Source: Tetrapyrgos nigripes
Taxonomy: Eukaryota > Basidiomycota > Agaricomycetes > Agaricales > Campanellaceae
Reading direction: 5' to 3'
Length of the DNA: 64,000 nucleotides
Assembly (NCBI GenBank): GCA_013368315.1
Contig: JAACJM010000244.1
Coordinates: 62,001 to 126,000, forward strand
The notes beneath the pieces are model-generated. The model did no database searches. It was not told the origin of the DNA and was given only the letters and a program-made list of their open reading frames with translations. Positions 9,687-22,323 of the stretch are shown piece after piece. Every line of letters begins with the position of its first letter. The first letter of the stretch is position 1. The translations under genes were made by a program, and so were the position numbers.

Positions 9687-12289
9687 TCACGCAGTCCTCT
9701 TCTTCTTCTTCAGAGGCGGCGCCGGCGCCACCTGTTCTTCTTCCTCGGAGTAGTATACCCGAGACTTCCTTACCAAAGAACTTCCCTGACTGTGACCATG
9801 GCCACGACCACGACCACTTCCAAGACCTCGGCTAGCATCCTTTCCATGACTACGAACACCAGAAGGTCCACCACGGACAGGGAGGAAGGAAGCGGGAGTC
9901 TGAGTCTGGACATCAGAGTCTTCATCCTCATAGCTAGAGGCTCTTGCATTGCGATGGCGACGAGTAGGGATATCTTCCTCCTTAGAGCTAGGGGGCCTTG
10001 GGTAGTGACGGCGGCGAGTGTAGATCTCTTCATCATCCTCAGCAAAGGTAGAATGACCACGGCGTTGATGGGAAATGGTGTCCTCGTAATGTGAGTTGTC
10101 GTCCTGGTTGTATTGCAAGTCGTCGACGTCATCTCCGAAACCATCACTAGCCCCATAATAATGATCTCCCCCAACGCTACCACCCTCCATGCCGTCATCT
10201 ATGTCTTGATAATCCTCAGCGTCCACTTGCGATCCGCTGAACGAGCGCTGGGAGATAGGGCTAGTGGGTGGTGGGACGTCATCTTGAATGTCCATGGGAG
10301 CGGGAGAGAGTGTAGAGTGACCAGTAGTAGCAAGAGCATTCATGGAGCTGTTGATGGGAGGATCATTCTGACCAGCTGAGGAGGTGGAGGTAGCGGTAGA
10401 GTCTTGAGGGCCTGGAGGGGAAGCAGGCTGTCCAGGCGAGTCGGTGGCAGCACCAGCACCAGCACCGGCGGAGCCAGCGACTGTACTGATGGCGGAGTCA
10501 TCAGGAGTGGCACCTTCGTCATCAGAATCTACCCAGGACGTCATGTGTTTCTGGACGAGAGCAGCGTCTGAGTCAGATGGAACCTCGTCGTCGTCATCGT
10601 CATCGTCGTCACCGAAGATTGCCCTGGAGGAAAAGAGGATGAGATAAGAAATGGAGAAAGAAGGTCACGTACTTGTTCAAAGCCTTGAAAGTCTTCTCCC
10701 GCCAGGCTTGTGGAGCGTCTTCGATGTAGTTGACCAAAAAGTCGTAAAATCTGTCAGAATTAAATTTGCCGTCCTTTGTCTTCCATGATTGTAGAGGCGA
10801 AAGAGTGAACCGGACCTGTTGAGTACAATATCAGACATATATTAGATTAAAAGATGACAAAAACGTACCTGGACCCCGACATAAGCCAGTACAGGGCCAG
10901 ACATCTCCGTGAGACCAATGAGCTTTGCGTTACCGGCCCTTGTTGCAACAAACTTCTCTTCAATTGCGGAACTTGGGCTCGTCAGGATACCTTTAGCTGA
11001 CTGCGAAAAATCCATTAGCAAAACCTAAAGTGAGACATGTTGTGAAACCAACATACCGATATAAACAGTGGCCCTTGAAAGAGACCACGCAAAATCTGAT
11101 CTGGATCCAATTTGGAGGGGTCATGAAGGAAAGCTGGGATGTCGTTGGCACTCATGGGTGGTATTGTTCCATCGGCAATGTCGTCCATGATACTAAAAAG
11201 AAACTGTTAATAACTTGAAGTGGAACAAAACCAATCATACCTATTGACATCCTCTTGATCATCTGCATCATGCCAGAATCGAGTAGCATGCTGAAATGGA
11301 AGAAGAAACATAGCCAACAGAGAATGGTTCCTTCCAAGGTCACTCTTGCTGACACTCTTGACTAGCGTCGGCCAGCTGAAGATGTCCGGATTCTTGCCTA
11401 GCACTCTGAGACTGTTATCAACGATGGGGACAATCCAGTCAAGCATATTTTTCTTGAGCATGGCCCTATCGTTCCGGCCAGCTTCAGAGATGCCTTCGCC
11501 AATCTGTACAAGGGTCAGTGAGGAGTTAAACGTTAAAAGTGAAACAATAACGTACAGTCCTCTCAAGAATGGCCTGTATCCTCTCGCCATCGTCATACAT
11601 GGCACATTCTTCGAGGCGTGCCTTCAGCTTAGGGTAACGCTTCATGATGGTGACGTAGTTCTTCAGGTTCCGCTCTTTCTGTTTCCGTTGCCTGAGACGA
11701 GTCAGTAAAAGGAAAGGACAAAAAAGTGGATATATGCGTACTTTTCAGTGAGTTTAGGCTCCTTTTCGGTCTCTTCTGGAGCATCTGGTTGCTGAAGGCG
11801 CTGGCGAGTAGCAGCTCGAGCCTCCCTAGCAGCTTGTTGCTTCTTCCGAGTTTCTTCTTCGAGTCCGTCGTGAATGATAGCTGAGATATTGGCCTGCATA
11901 TCAACAGCGCGGTAGATGTACTTGCCCATTGTGAGATATTCTTCAAGGACGTTGTAATTCCTGGATAAAAGGGTTAGACTGAAAGAATTACAGTAGCTGT
12001 ATATGACACACCTAGGCTTCGTACTGGTCTCCTTCTGTGCACTTCTAGCAAACTCCTCATACAGCTTCTTCTTGAGGGCAGCGTCACGATTGGGATCGGT
12101 TTCAGTGGCTGTAGGCTGGGTTTGTTGTAATGGCGGGCGAGAAGACCTTGGCTGGGTGACCTCTGACCGGCGAGACTGAGTACTCGAGGATGAAGTCGGT
12201 GGGCGTGAATTAGGTGGACGTGAGGATGGAGGGCGTTGCTGGACTGGACGTGTGGACTGAGGACGGGCCTGGTGCTTGGGGTCAGGCAT
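9687..12289 (-). CDS. DUF6698-like partner protein of a Plavaka element
   Basis: A multi-exon minus-strand gene from ATG 12289, roughly 750 residues. The N-terminus is low-complexity, rich in P, S, R and T, and is followed by a basic coiled-coil-like part (EETRKKQQAAREARAATRQR). The central region (IGEGISEAGRNDRAML...NMLDWIVPIVDNSLRVLG..., FTSPSS-type motif as LTSPSSAIEEKFVATRAG, YVGVQVRFTLSPLQSWKTKD) resembles what I recall of DUF6698, a basidiomycete-expanded family of unknown role. The C-terminus is acidic (DDDDDDDDE, then long D/S/E tracts) and ends in RG/GH repeats and a KKKKR tail, a possible nuclear signal. It diverges from the transposase across 93 bp inside the same element, which suggests a role in transposition or its regulation. 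The family call is from memory and should be tested. Confidence 0.72.
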
Positions 12290-12382
12290 GGTGGTGGTTA
12301 GAAGTCAAGAAACGACTGTGACTGGACGCGTCAGTCACAGTGCCGCGCCGTTTCCATCAAAGCTCGTCGTCTTCAGCACCTA
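12290..12382. promoter_or_regulatory. 93-bp divergent promoter with a palindrome
   Basis: The two genes of the Plavaka element start back to back here. The interval contains a perfect inverted repeat: CTGTGACTG (12316-12324), a 7-base spacer that includes ACGCGT, and CAGTCACAG (12332-12340). A symmetric site in such a short shared promoter is a plausible binding site for an element-encoded or host regulator. Its function is inference. Confidence 0.55.
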
Positions 12383-15300
12383 ATGTCTCGAGCCTGCACC
12401 TTCTGCAAGGCGACCAAGTACAAGACTGAGCATTCCCTACGTATTCATGAAGCGAAATGTGCAAAAAGCGGCCAGGCTAGAGCAAAACGACTCCGGGAAC
12501 ACGAACAGGCACGGAGAGAGCTCCAGGAAGCAGAGGAAGCACTTTGGGAGGATATAAAAGAGGATTGGAGAAACAGGGAGACAGAATATGACGAAGTAAG
12601 CTCAATTTTATGTTTATATCTCATGTTTTGACCCTTTACAGCCTCAAGATTTAGTTACAGTTGAAGTTCCACCTTCCCCTCCTCGTAGACATCGTAGACG
12701 TGTCCAGAATACGAAATATGATGACTCGTTTGCCATTTCAAACCGCTCCGCACTTGTCAAAGGCCACAGGCGTGCTGCCAGTCCTCCACCCGAGTCCGTT
12801 GATGTTAACCCAACGGTTGATGTCGACCCTGTACCCCATCCTTCACTCAGCAATCATTCCGATGACGATGACGACCATTTCACCCCTCTCAGAGCCAATG
12901 AAGACCATGAAATCGATTCATTCTCACTAGAAGACACCACAGTACATAATGTGTCTCTTGTGTATAAAACAGAACCCGACTCCACTGGCTTATTTCGTAT
13001 CTACCGATACGGGAAGCCATCTCGTATACCCGACGCTACTTCCACCTTGACTGACGTTGCTGATGCGCCAACATTTCACCATGACAACGCCCGTGCTGTC
13101 CGACCAGGGCAAGTCTTCGGTCAACAGACAGCCACTGAGGAACATGAGTCTCCCCTCTCTCCTTCTCCATCATTTTTCGCTTCTGAGCCACCAACAACTC
13201 TTAATATCAAGTCGTACGCACCCTTTGACTCCGCAGCTGAATACATGCTGGTCAACTGGTCATACCAGTTTCCAGATGTTAATGCGGCTGCGATAACTAA
13301 CCTCGCTCGCAATGTCATTAGCAATGGCGAGTTCATATCCAGTATTGACTCTTTGAAGACCTTTGATGCTCAAAGGTCATATGCCAAGATGGACAAGTTT
13401 CAGAGACCTTCCATGCCATCGACAACACCTTCCAATCCATCTCCCCCCGAATCCGAACCAAATACGCTTCCTTTCCTTGATGCTGCACCAGACGCATGGT
13501 ATAAAGGAACTGTTCGCATTCCTATGCCTCGTGCAGGCGTCTCATACGAATCAGAGGCTGCAGCTCCTCATTTCTCCATTGACGAAGTCTGGTACCGTAA
13601 ACCAATGGATGCTATTCGCTGTTCATTTGAAGAAGACATCTTCTTCGACTTCCATTTACAGCCATTCCGGTGGTTCTACAAGCGCCAAGATGGCCAAGTT
13701 GAACGAGTGTACTCTGAGAGTTACACGTCAGACAGGGCTGCCGAGATCCAAGAAGAGCTGCATACCCACATAACCCAATCACATCTCGAAACTGTCATCG
13801 TTTGGATCATGCTTTGGTCTGATTCAACTCACCTCGCTCAATTTGGTACAGCATCACTTTGGCCGATTTATATGTTCATTGGGAATCTGTCCAAGTATAT
13901 TCGTGTCAAGCCTAGTGAATACACAGCCCATCATCTCGCATACATACCATCTGTTGGTGCCTATTTTATCTGCCTTCTTACTGCAGCTAAGTCTTCCTCA
14001 GCTACCCGACCTCGTGAAAGACAAGTATTTTGAAATTTATGGACAAGACCCGACTGATGCAGAGATGCGCTTCATGAAACGTGAAGTCATCCAAGCAATT
14101 TACATTCTTCTGTTCAACTCGGATCTCTGTGATGCATACCTGAACGGAGTGGAGGTGCTTTGCGCTGATGGCGTTCGGCGCCTCCTTATTCCTCGATTTT
14201 TTTCATATTCAGCTGATTATCCCGAGAAGTGAGTATTACCTGTCTTGATGCAGATACGGGATTGACAATTTAATTAGGGTGCTCATTGCATGTGTTAAAT
14301 ATCTAGGTGAATGGCTTTGCGTCCGGTGCGGTATCCGCCTCGAACATGTCCATCACCTCGGCATGAAACAAGATATGAAGAATCGGGAGCGACTTCGTCG
14401 TGAACTCACCGGCCCATTTCTCAGGAAAGTCGAAGATGCTCGAAAAGCAATCTTTCAGAGTGGAAGGGGTGTAGAAGGTGACGTTGTCAAGCGTATTTTA
14501 GATTCCGGATCTCTCACTGTTGCGAGGGTATGTCTGATTGTTTTATTGTGATATTAGTATTTACCGGCATTTTCATTAGAATGCCTTCATGACGATATTG
14601 GGAATCGATATCTTCAAGCTCATTTGCTGTGACAAACTGCATGAATGGGATGTCGGCAAAGTCAAGGATTTCCTCAACCAAGTTGTACGCATTCTTTATT
14701 CGCTCAAAGGTGATGCTGTGAGCGCTTTTGATAGACGGTATGTCCAAACAATTAATTTATTTGCGCTCTACTAATGCAGATATAGCTTCCGATGGGTCCC
14801 AACATTTGGGCGTGGTACTATTCGGCGTTTTCACAACAATGTTTCGCAGATGAAGAAGCTCGCAGGCCGAGACTACACTGCTATTCTGGAGGTAAGTCAA
14901 TATATTAAGTTCTCATATCGTCACTTACTGATCATAAACACGATGTTAGTGCTTGATGCCTGTTCTCGAAGGCCTACTTCCAGGTCGTCACGATGAGATC
15001 ATTCAGGATATCACCTTTGATATTCTGGTTTTCAATGGCCATGCAAAACTCCGGACTCACACCGATAGTTCGCTTTCAACATTCAAACAAGCAACCAAGG
15101 ATCTTGGGCGTGCATTTCGTACATTCGCAAAGGACACCAGTCGGGCTTTTGAGACGGTAGAGTTACCGAGAGAACGAGAGGCTAGGATACGTCGTGAGGC
15201 CAAAAAGTCAACTAGAGGAGGAAGGAAATTCCAGGGACCATCTACCAGCAAGAAGAAGTCACGTCTGCGTACGTTTAACAACAACACAGCAAAAACTCAT

Positions 15301-16750
15301 GCTCTTGGCGATTACCCTTGGGCAGTGAAGTATTACAGTACTCTTGATAGTTTTGATACAAAGATCGTGAGTATCCTGGTACTTCTTTCATCGTTCCAGT
15401 GCTAATCTGTTCCTTAGGGCGAACAAGAACACAAACGTGTCAAATCCTATTACAGCAGGACGAACAAAAACAAGCACCAGGGCCAGATTGCCCGTCATGA
15501 ACGGCGTATTCGCTGCCTCCGTCGTATTAAACAACGTCGGGCAAAGAACAAACGCACCCGGCTCACTGTTGGAGCCTGGGAGGAAGAACGGCTACCTCTG
15601 GGTGACCCTGATGACCCCTATCAAATGGCTTCAGGCAAAAAGTTCTTCCTAGAGCTTGACGAGTTTACGCGTCTTGCTAGACGTGATCCTGCTGCAAGAG
15701 TACGCTTATCTCTTAATCCGCAAACGGTTACTAACATACTTTTCCTAGAACTTTGTTCGGAAACTGAAGCACTATATACTTTGTCAGATCTTCAAAAGGG
15801 ACCCATCGACGACATTCTCCGAGGCTGAGTATACGGCTGTCAACTTGGAGAACCAGCGCATCTACAAACACAAAGTCGTTCGCATCAACTACACAACTTA
15901 TGATCTCCGGCGCGGCCAAGACTCTATTAATCCGAGAACACATCCTGATATTATTTGCCTTGCACCTGCAGATTCACCTCATCCCTTCTCATATGGTCGC
16001 GTGGTTGGTGTTTTTCATGCCAATGTCCGTTTCACTTCCCCTCCGTCCTCTTCTCTTCCTTCCGTATCCCATGAACGCGTAGATATGCTCTGGGTCCGTT
16101 GGTTTGAGTATGATACATCATACGGGGCTGGGTGGCAGGCCAAGCGATTGCATCGTATTCAGTTTATTGATGCCTTAGATCCGGAAGCTTTTGGCTTGGT
16201 GCATCCACGCGATGTAATTCGTGCGATACACCTTATCCCGGCTTTCCATCACATGGGACATCATAATGGACTACCAGAGAATTCTATTGGCCGCCAATAT
16301 GAATCACCCAGCTACGCAGGTCCTCGTGAACTGGAGAGTGATGACTGGAAATACTACTACGTTAATATGTGAGTCAAATTTTCTCTCTTATGGATATTTT
16401 TTCGATTCAGATTCTTCTCAAGGTTTGTTGAAAGCGACATTTTTATGTTATTTCGAGGTGGTGGAATTGGACATCAAGAGCTACATGGACTCCTCAAGGA
16501 TTTTGCTACAGATGCTGGCCTCGATAAGCTGATTTTGCCGACTTACGACTCAGAGGGTAATGAAGTTGAAGCTGTAGTTGAGGAATCAGAAGACGAGCAT
16601 GAAGAGGTGGAGGAATACCGACCTGGGGGTGGACAGGCAGATGATGAGTCGGAAAGGAGCGCTAGTGAAGATGAGGATTTGGGCTCCGAGGAGGAGTGGT
16701 TTGAGAAAATGGGTCCAGAAGATGGAGATGATGGATTTGTAGAGGAATAG
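12383..16750 (+). CDS. Plavaka-type transposase
   Basis: About ten exons encode roughly 1,300 residues. The N-terminus has a C2H2/C2HC-like finger (CTFCKATKYKTEHSLRIHEAKC) followed by a basic helix. The middle contains WSDSTHLAQFGTASLWPIY and GNLSKYIRVKPS, which I recognise as the signature of fungal Plavaka transposases; the D in SDSTHL is the likely first catalytic acid. Later segments include YLGEWLCVRCG, a cysteine pair near EWLCVRCGIRLEHVHH, and YSTLDSFDTKIGEQEHKRVK, also typical. A bromo-adjacent-like region follows with VDMLWVRWFEYD, and the C-terminus is very acidic. Intron joins are canonical and no premature stop or frameshift was seen, so it may be functional. Start chosen at 12383 because it precedes the zinc finger and faces the divergent partner. 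Confidence 0.87.
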
Positions 16751-16839
16751 ACCATAGTGTATTCTTCTAGTCAAATACAATGATCCTGCGTTCACAAGTT
16801 CGTTAATCTAAAAGTTTACATCTTATCTCATCTTATCTT

Positions 16840-16888
16840 GGTTCAAAAAACCCCAGCAAGCTCAGATCTTGCTGGGGTTTTTTGAACC
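16840..16888 (+). terminator. Strong hairpin downstream of the transposase
   Basis: A perfect inverted repeat: 21-bp arms at 16840-16860 and 16868-16888 (left arm starts GGTTCAAAAAACCCC) with a 7-base loop. It lies about 90 bp after the transposase stop, near the element's right end. It could form a transcript-end structure or be a subterminal transposase-binding structure; the two cannot be separated from sequence. Confidence 0.5.
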
Positions 16889-16997
16889 GATATTTTATCT
16901 TCACTGACGTCTAATCTTATCTACCAGGTCACATGTTTTGGTAGCAGGAAGCTCAAGGTAACAGGGGTCGGACTGGCTTCAACGGCCTGTATAAGTT

Positions 16998-17032
16998 TTA
17001 TCTCCTGGTTCCCATGGAAAACCAGGAGATAA
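16998..17032. repeat. Second subterminal hairpin of the Plavaka element
   Basis: TTATCTCCTGGTT at 16998-17010 is inverted at 17020-17032 around a 9-base centre. With the larger hairpin at 16840-16888 it gives the right subterminal region two strong stem-loops. A comparable pair was not found at the left end. Confidence 0.5.
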
Positions 17033-17411
17033 GATAAGAATTTGGCTATACCCTCACTGTTATCATCTACAACATCCATGCTCACGGCTTGTCACAATGC
17101 TCGGCCTATATAACGCTGCTATCACACCCTTGTCATTGTGAGCAAGGGTTACAACACCTCGAAACTATGGCAAGTGATTATATTCCCTCAAAATAATGAC
17201 ATCAATGTGATGTAGGTGTTAGATCCCTCCTACATCGTTACGGGAAATTGTAAACCCCCGTCCAACTTTATATCGTTGAAGATGTTTTGGTGATGTATTA
17301 CTACTATGCAGTATAAGTGACTACAGATTAGAGCAAAGTTGCGGCTTTATCATTCCTAGGGATGATTCTGCACTTGAATGGAGTGGGATGACTAGACCGA
17401 CGACGTAGACA

Positions 17412-19394
17412 TCAGCTTGGCTCCTCAATCAGGAAAATCACGACGTACAGTATTCCACCAGTCTCATATTGATCGGAAGGAGTGATCTCATTTCCATTCT
17501 CATCCAAAGGCTTTTTGATATCAAACACGGCAAGAATTGACGCTGCAATCATGAAAAGCGAGAGCTCAGCCATGTATTGACCAGCACAAGCACGTCGACC
17601 AAATCTATGAAAATTGCAAAAATTACCGTCAACGAATTGCGTACTGCAGAGATAGTTCCAGAGAACTTACCCAAAAGTCGCCTTCACGTCAGGCATATCC
17701 TTGTTCAACTCTCCATTCGTCATGAATCGGTCAGGGTTGAAGTCATCAGCATCGGCGCCATAAACTGCTGAGTCGTGAAGGATAGCCCAAGAGTTGCCAA
17801 TCACCAAACAATTGGCAGGAATGTAGTACCCTTGGTAATGGTCCGGCTTGTTCGTGTAGTGAGGAACACCGGTGGCTAAGCAGACTGGTTAGCCCAAATC
17901 GACAGAGGATAGAGATCAGTTTACGCACGGGCCACGGGTCTCCATCGAAGTACTTCACGAGACAGAGCCTCTATGTAAGGAATCTTGCCTTCATCAGAGA
18001 AATCCGGAAGTCTTTCTTGCCCAATAGCAACGTCGATTGCTTCCTGCGCCTTCTTTTGCTTCTCGGGATGTAAAACCATGGCAAGAAGGAATGTAGAAAT
18101 CGAAGACGCAGCCTGAAGCCGTTGGAATCAACCGATGAATACGCAGACGTGGAGATTACCAAGTTGCTTACGCTTTCAGTGCCAGCTAGAATGCATGAAA
18201 TTAGTCGAGGTGTAGTGACAAAACCGTATAAGACTTACCAAAAACCATAACACCGCTGGCGTCTCTGACCGCATCTTCCTGTTCCTTGGACCAGGTGCCA
18301 TTCTCTTCAAGGTCTTTGAGATATCTCGAAACAACAGATGGCTTATTAGTTCCTCTTTCCTGTAAATGGTGTTATCAAGCCCTGAAGTTGGGAAGAGACT
18401 TCAGACATGACCCACTATTTCACCCTTTGCATAGTCAAAAGTGATCTGAGGCGCACGGGTGGCAGCCTTCTTCCATTCCTTTGCTTTGATCTTGAATCCT
18501 GCGCCGGGGAACCAGTCGGGGACATACTTCAGCAATGGGATGGAGTCGACAAGGAAAGCGCCAGGGGTGATGGCATGCGACAGAGCATCTGTACTCTTCT
18601 CCGCAGCGTCCATATAGGGATCGTGATCCATTCGAACGTCAATACCATGAGTACTGGATAGAATGATGACGCCAATACTGTGGCGTATCCAACGTGGAAA
18701 GTCTTCAGGTTTCTCGAACAGAAGTTTCAGGAGAGTTCGTGCACCACGTTCAATGTTGGGTTTGTAGTCGTAGATGGCTGGGGGCTGGAAGGTCTTCCTG
18801 AAAATGGCGCGTCGGGCTGATAATGAAATGAGCTTTTTACTCCGGAAAGAAGATAAAAGGACTCACCCTTCCAGCGTTCTCCGTACTTCATGAAAGCAAT
18901 GTTCCAGTCAAACCCCATTCTAGATAGCGCGTTGGATTAGCATTCTAGCCCATCCACTCAAAAAGATCTGAATCTCTCACAGGTCGTTTATCATCGGAAA
19001 CGTGGGCCTGCAGAACAATCAGAGATACGCCTCTCCTTTCCACGTAGTAACACCATACCTGTCAGCAAAATTCGTGGAACGTCGTCCAAAGAGCTCGTCT
19101 GCTGCTGCTTGCGAGTTTACTACGATCATAGGCTTGCCGAACATGTCAAGCGAAATGATTTCGGAATCTGTCGCCTTTGAGTGAAAGATAATTTGTGGTT
19201 GAAGAATTAAACATACTGAGTTGAATGCCAACGGTTTGGAACCACTCCCAAGGATTGCGAAGAGGTACTTGGAAGGCATTCCCAAACAGCCAATGGCCTT
19301 TAGGACCCGGTGGAAGTTTCGAGTTAGATCTTCGTAGAACGAGGATAGCGAGGAGGACGACCAAGGCTGCAAGCGAAGAATAGACTACCAACAT
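17412..19394 (-). CDS. Cytochrome P450 monooxygenase
   Basis: A multi-exon minus-strand gene from ATG 19394 with stop TGA at 17412-17414, about 500 residues. It has an N-terminal membrane segment (SSLAALVVLLAILVL), the proline hinge LPPGPKG, a C-helix WKARRAIFRKTFQ, helix-I motif AGTES, ExxR as EVLR, and heme loop FGFGRRACAG. All intron joins that I tried are canonical and in phase, and I saw no break. The overall pattern resembles the large basidiomycete group annotated as O-methylsterigmatocystin-oxidoreductase-like P450s. It diverges from the P450 at 19962 and begins just outside the Plavaka element. A P450 fragment at 58797 appears to belong to the same broad family. Confidence 0.92.
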
Positions 19395-19961
19395 GATGGC
19401 AGATGGTTTGATGTCTATGGGATTTTCCTGTCCCTAAAGGACCATTTCAAGCTATGTTCGTGAGAGAAACGAGGGTCAGATGCGGTAAGATATTGATTAC
19501 TCGTAACTCGGCTCCAAGACATTGGGAAAGGCAACAAGAGGAGAAGGAGGAAGCGAAGAGTATGGAGGGAAGAGTAGATAATTAGATCTCCACCGAGTTA
19601 TTGTTGGCAAGGGCCGCCACGAGTCTAATATTAACTGTACAGCTTATGGGCGGAGTCTCAATTCATGATATCAATAGAGTCTAGACTTCTGTGACGATGA
19701 ACGCGGAAGTTTTGAAGTTCTAGCATCTTCAACTGTTCTCTTGCGGCTGAAATAGCAACCCCGAGTCCGAGAATTCGATCTCTGTAGCTGCAATAGCAGT
19801 CCCGAGTTCCATCACAGATTGGTGAGTCTTTGTTCTAGATTAGACTGACGTATGGGTTTGCATTGAGTAACTTTTCGAACCCAGCTACCTTTCCTTACAT
19901 ATCTGCTTTGCTAGGTGTATTTAAGAAAAATTCATTCACACAGAGTTCATTGCTGGCCGTC
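19395..19961. promoter_or_regulatory. Divergent promoter region between two P450 genes
   Basis: About 570 bp between two divergent start codons. It carries two partly repeated words with CCGAGTCCGAG and CCCGAGTTCC near 19760-19810. Shared control of both P450s is likely from the layout, but no known site was identified. An in-frame TTG-started extension of the right gene exists from 19863 but is unlikely to be used. Confidence 0.45.
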
Positions 19962-22323
19962 ATGATCAACTTCGTTGCTGCTGTTCTGGCAGTAATACTG
20001 TCCTACATCCTCTATCGCCTGGTCAGCGGTAAATCTTCGCCGGTGGATCTCATACCAGGGCCACCATCTCCTTCTTGGTTCTATGGTGAGTCTCATTAAG
20101 TTTTCTTGCCCACACTTCGGACGGTTAATTCTGTATTTTAGGACACATGATTCAGCTCCTATTACCGAAATACTATGGCGAATACGAGTACAAGTGGCAG
20201 GAGAGATATGGTGGTGTTTATCTCTTGAAAGGTCCTTTCAGCGTATGCATTGCGCAGCTTTATCTCTCTTCGGAAGAAGCTGACGATTCTGTTTTCAGCA
20301 AAATCGTCTCATGATATCAGACCCCGCTGCACTGAAATTTGTACTGAACGACACGGCCACCTTTGAACGCTCAACTCAGCAGCAAGCCATTGTGGAAATG
20401 CTGATTGGGAGGAACGCGGTATTCTACGTTCAAGGTGCGTTCGCCTCTATTTTTGCCATTTGGATTTGCCTTGACAGAAGCTCTATAGGTGATGACCACC
20501 GTCGTATTCGCAATATCATGAACAATGCCTTCTCTCCATCCAGTATCCGAGAGCTTCCGCCAATTTTTAAGACTATTGCAGAGAAGGTACTATCCGCCGG
20601 TGTTCAGTGTTCCGGAAAACCTTCCCTTACGTCTTTTCTAGGTTGCAGAGAAACTCGAGGCGAAGATTGCAGATGCTCCTTCCCAAAGTTCCGGGGCATT
20701 GATAGATATCTACCACACTATTCATAGTGCTACCCTCGATGGAGTCGGGGAAGGTATGTGACCCACATCTCGTGCAATCTTGATTGCTCATTTACGTTTC
20801 TGCCCAGGTGCTATTGGATACACCTTCGACGCTTTGGACAATAAGGACAGCGTGCTGGGGAACAGCCACCAGAACATCATGTACGCGGTCATGATCAATT
20901 CCTGGCAATCTACCACTACTTATACTTATGCTTCATCTTCCAGTACCATGTCCGGTGTTCGAACGAAACCCGACATAGTTTTTGAGGGTATCGTACCATT
21001 CTTCAACAAGACACTGCTCCAGCTTGCTTTCAGTCTTCCTACGCGTGCCTTCAATGCATTGCGTCACAACCGTACTACTAGTGCCAAGGTGTCGGCGGAA
21101 CTGATTGACAATCAAGTGGAGGCTTTGGATATGGGTATCACCACCAGAAAGGACCTGTTACACGTCATGGGTGAGTAACTCTATGGTCTGCCACATATTT
21201 GCATAGATTTAACGCATTTTATCAGTCAAAGGAAACAGATCGGCAAAGGCATCCGCAAAGATGTCCAACGCTGAAATGCAGGAACAGATTCCTTCGCTGA
21301 TGATTGCTGGTCAAGACACCACGGTGAGTACATGATACTTTGAATGAGGATGTAAATAATCTGACATGCATCATCGTTGCAGGGAAACACGATCTCTCTG
21401 GCCCTCATCGAACTGGGACGAGATCATCAGCTTCAGGACGCGATCCGCAAGGAGCTCGCAGAAGCATACTCGGAAACCAATGGAAACCTCACATATTCCA
21501 AGTTGGAATCTCTCCTATTATTCAATGCATTTCTCAAGGTAAGTCCGAGTTGGTTAGAAGAAAGTGGAACCGCTCTGCATCAACATTAACATTACTGTTC
21601 CAGGAAGTCCTTCGTTTGCACCCTGGTCTACCCATGTCAGATCGCACAGTCGCCAAAGACACCATCATCCCGCTTTCCAGATCAATTTACAACCGAAATG
21701 GAGCGCGTATCTCTGAGATTCCGGTGTCTGCGGGGCAGCATATTATTGTAGGGACGGCTTCTTACAATAGGTATGCCTTGTGTTGTTCTTTTGATTGACA
21801 AGTCTGGACATCTTTTTTCATGTAGGCTTACTTCGATTTGGGGCCCTGATGCTCAAGAGTTTCGTCCCTCACGCTGGCTCAAGTCCTCCCATAATATACC
21901 AAAGGATTCTTTTGGTCCGTTTGCCGGCCTGTAAATACCCTTTTCTCGGCATCATCAAGGTGTGCTGACAAGATCTCCAAACAGTGCTACTTTCCTGGGA
22001 GGTCCTCGTACATGCATTGGGTGAGTTTATTCAGGGTTTATTCACAACCTAACTCAGGTAATTGATCTTTATCTTCCTTCATTGATAGCTGGCGTTTTGC
22101 GTAAGAGACATGTTTAGTCGTACTCGTTTGCCGGATTAAAACTGATTATCCTTTCTATAGCTTGACAGAATTCCAAGTAATGCTGTCCGTCTTGATACTG
22201 AGATTTCGATTTACGTTGCCAAAGGACAGTCCTGTAAGGGAGGTCCTTGCCGTGACACTCGCTCCTGCGAATGAGAAGAATGAGTTTGGCTTACCGTTAC
22301 TTGTGGAGCGGTTGGAGGATTAA
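19962..22323 (+). CDS. Cytochrome P450 monooxygenase
   Basis: Start ATG at 19962 precedes a hydrophobic anchor (MINFVAAVLAVILSYILYRL), then the hinge LIPGPPSPSWFYG. Further motifs are helix C region DDHRRIRNIMNNAFSP, helix-I AGQDTT followed after an intron by GNTISLALIELG, ExxR as EVLR, and heme loop FLGGPRTCIGWRFA split over short exons near 21990-22110. The stop TAA is at 22321-22323. Roughly ten exons join in phase with no break seen. The pattern recalls the CYP5150/CYP5139-like P450s expanded in Agaricomycetes, though the family number is only a guess. Closely placed and divergent from the P450 at 17412, it is a likely member of the same metabolic cluster. Confidence 0.9.

Larger units (their letters stand above)
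9288..17295. mobile_element. Plavaka DNA transposon, apparently complete (8.0 kb)
   Basis: The left end begins CATCACCAAAACATCCTCAA and the reverse complement of the right end begins CATCACCAAAACATCTTCAA, a terminal inverted repeat with one mismatch in the first 20 bases. TA flanks each side (9286-9287 and 17296-17297), a possible 2-bp target duplication. Inside are two divergent genes: a plus-strand Plavaka-type transposase (12383-16750) and a minus-strand DUF6698-like gene (9687-12289). Subterminal sequence on both sides holds related short motifs (for example GCATGACAGCCGTGACAACG on the left and a similar word reversed on the right), as in CACTA-like elements, the group Plavaka is considered related to. 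Confidence 0.8.

Noticed and set aside
9688..10647. Several overlapping frames opposite the DUF6698-like gene
   Set aside because: They are antisense shadows of its low-complexity acidic exon.
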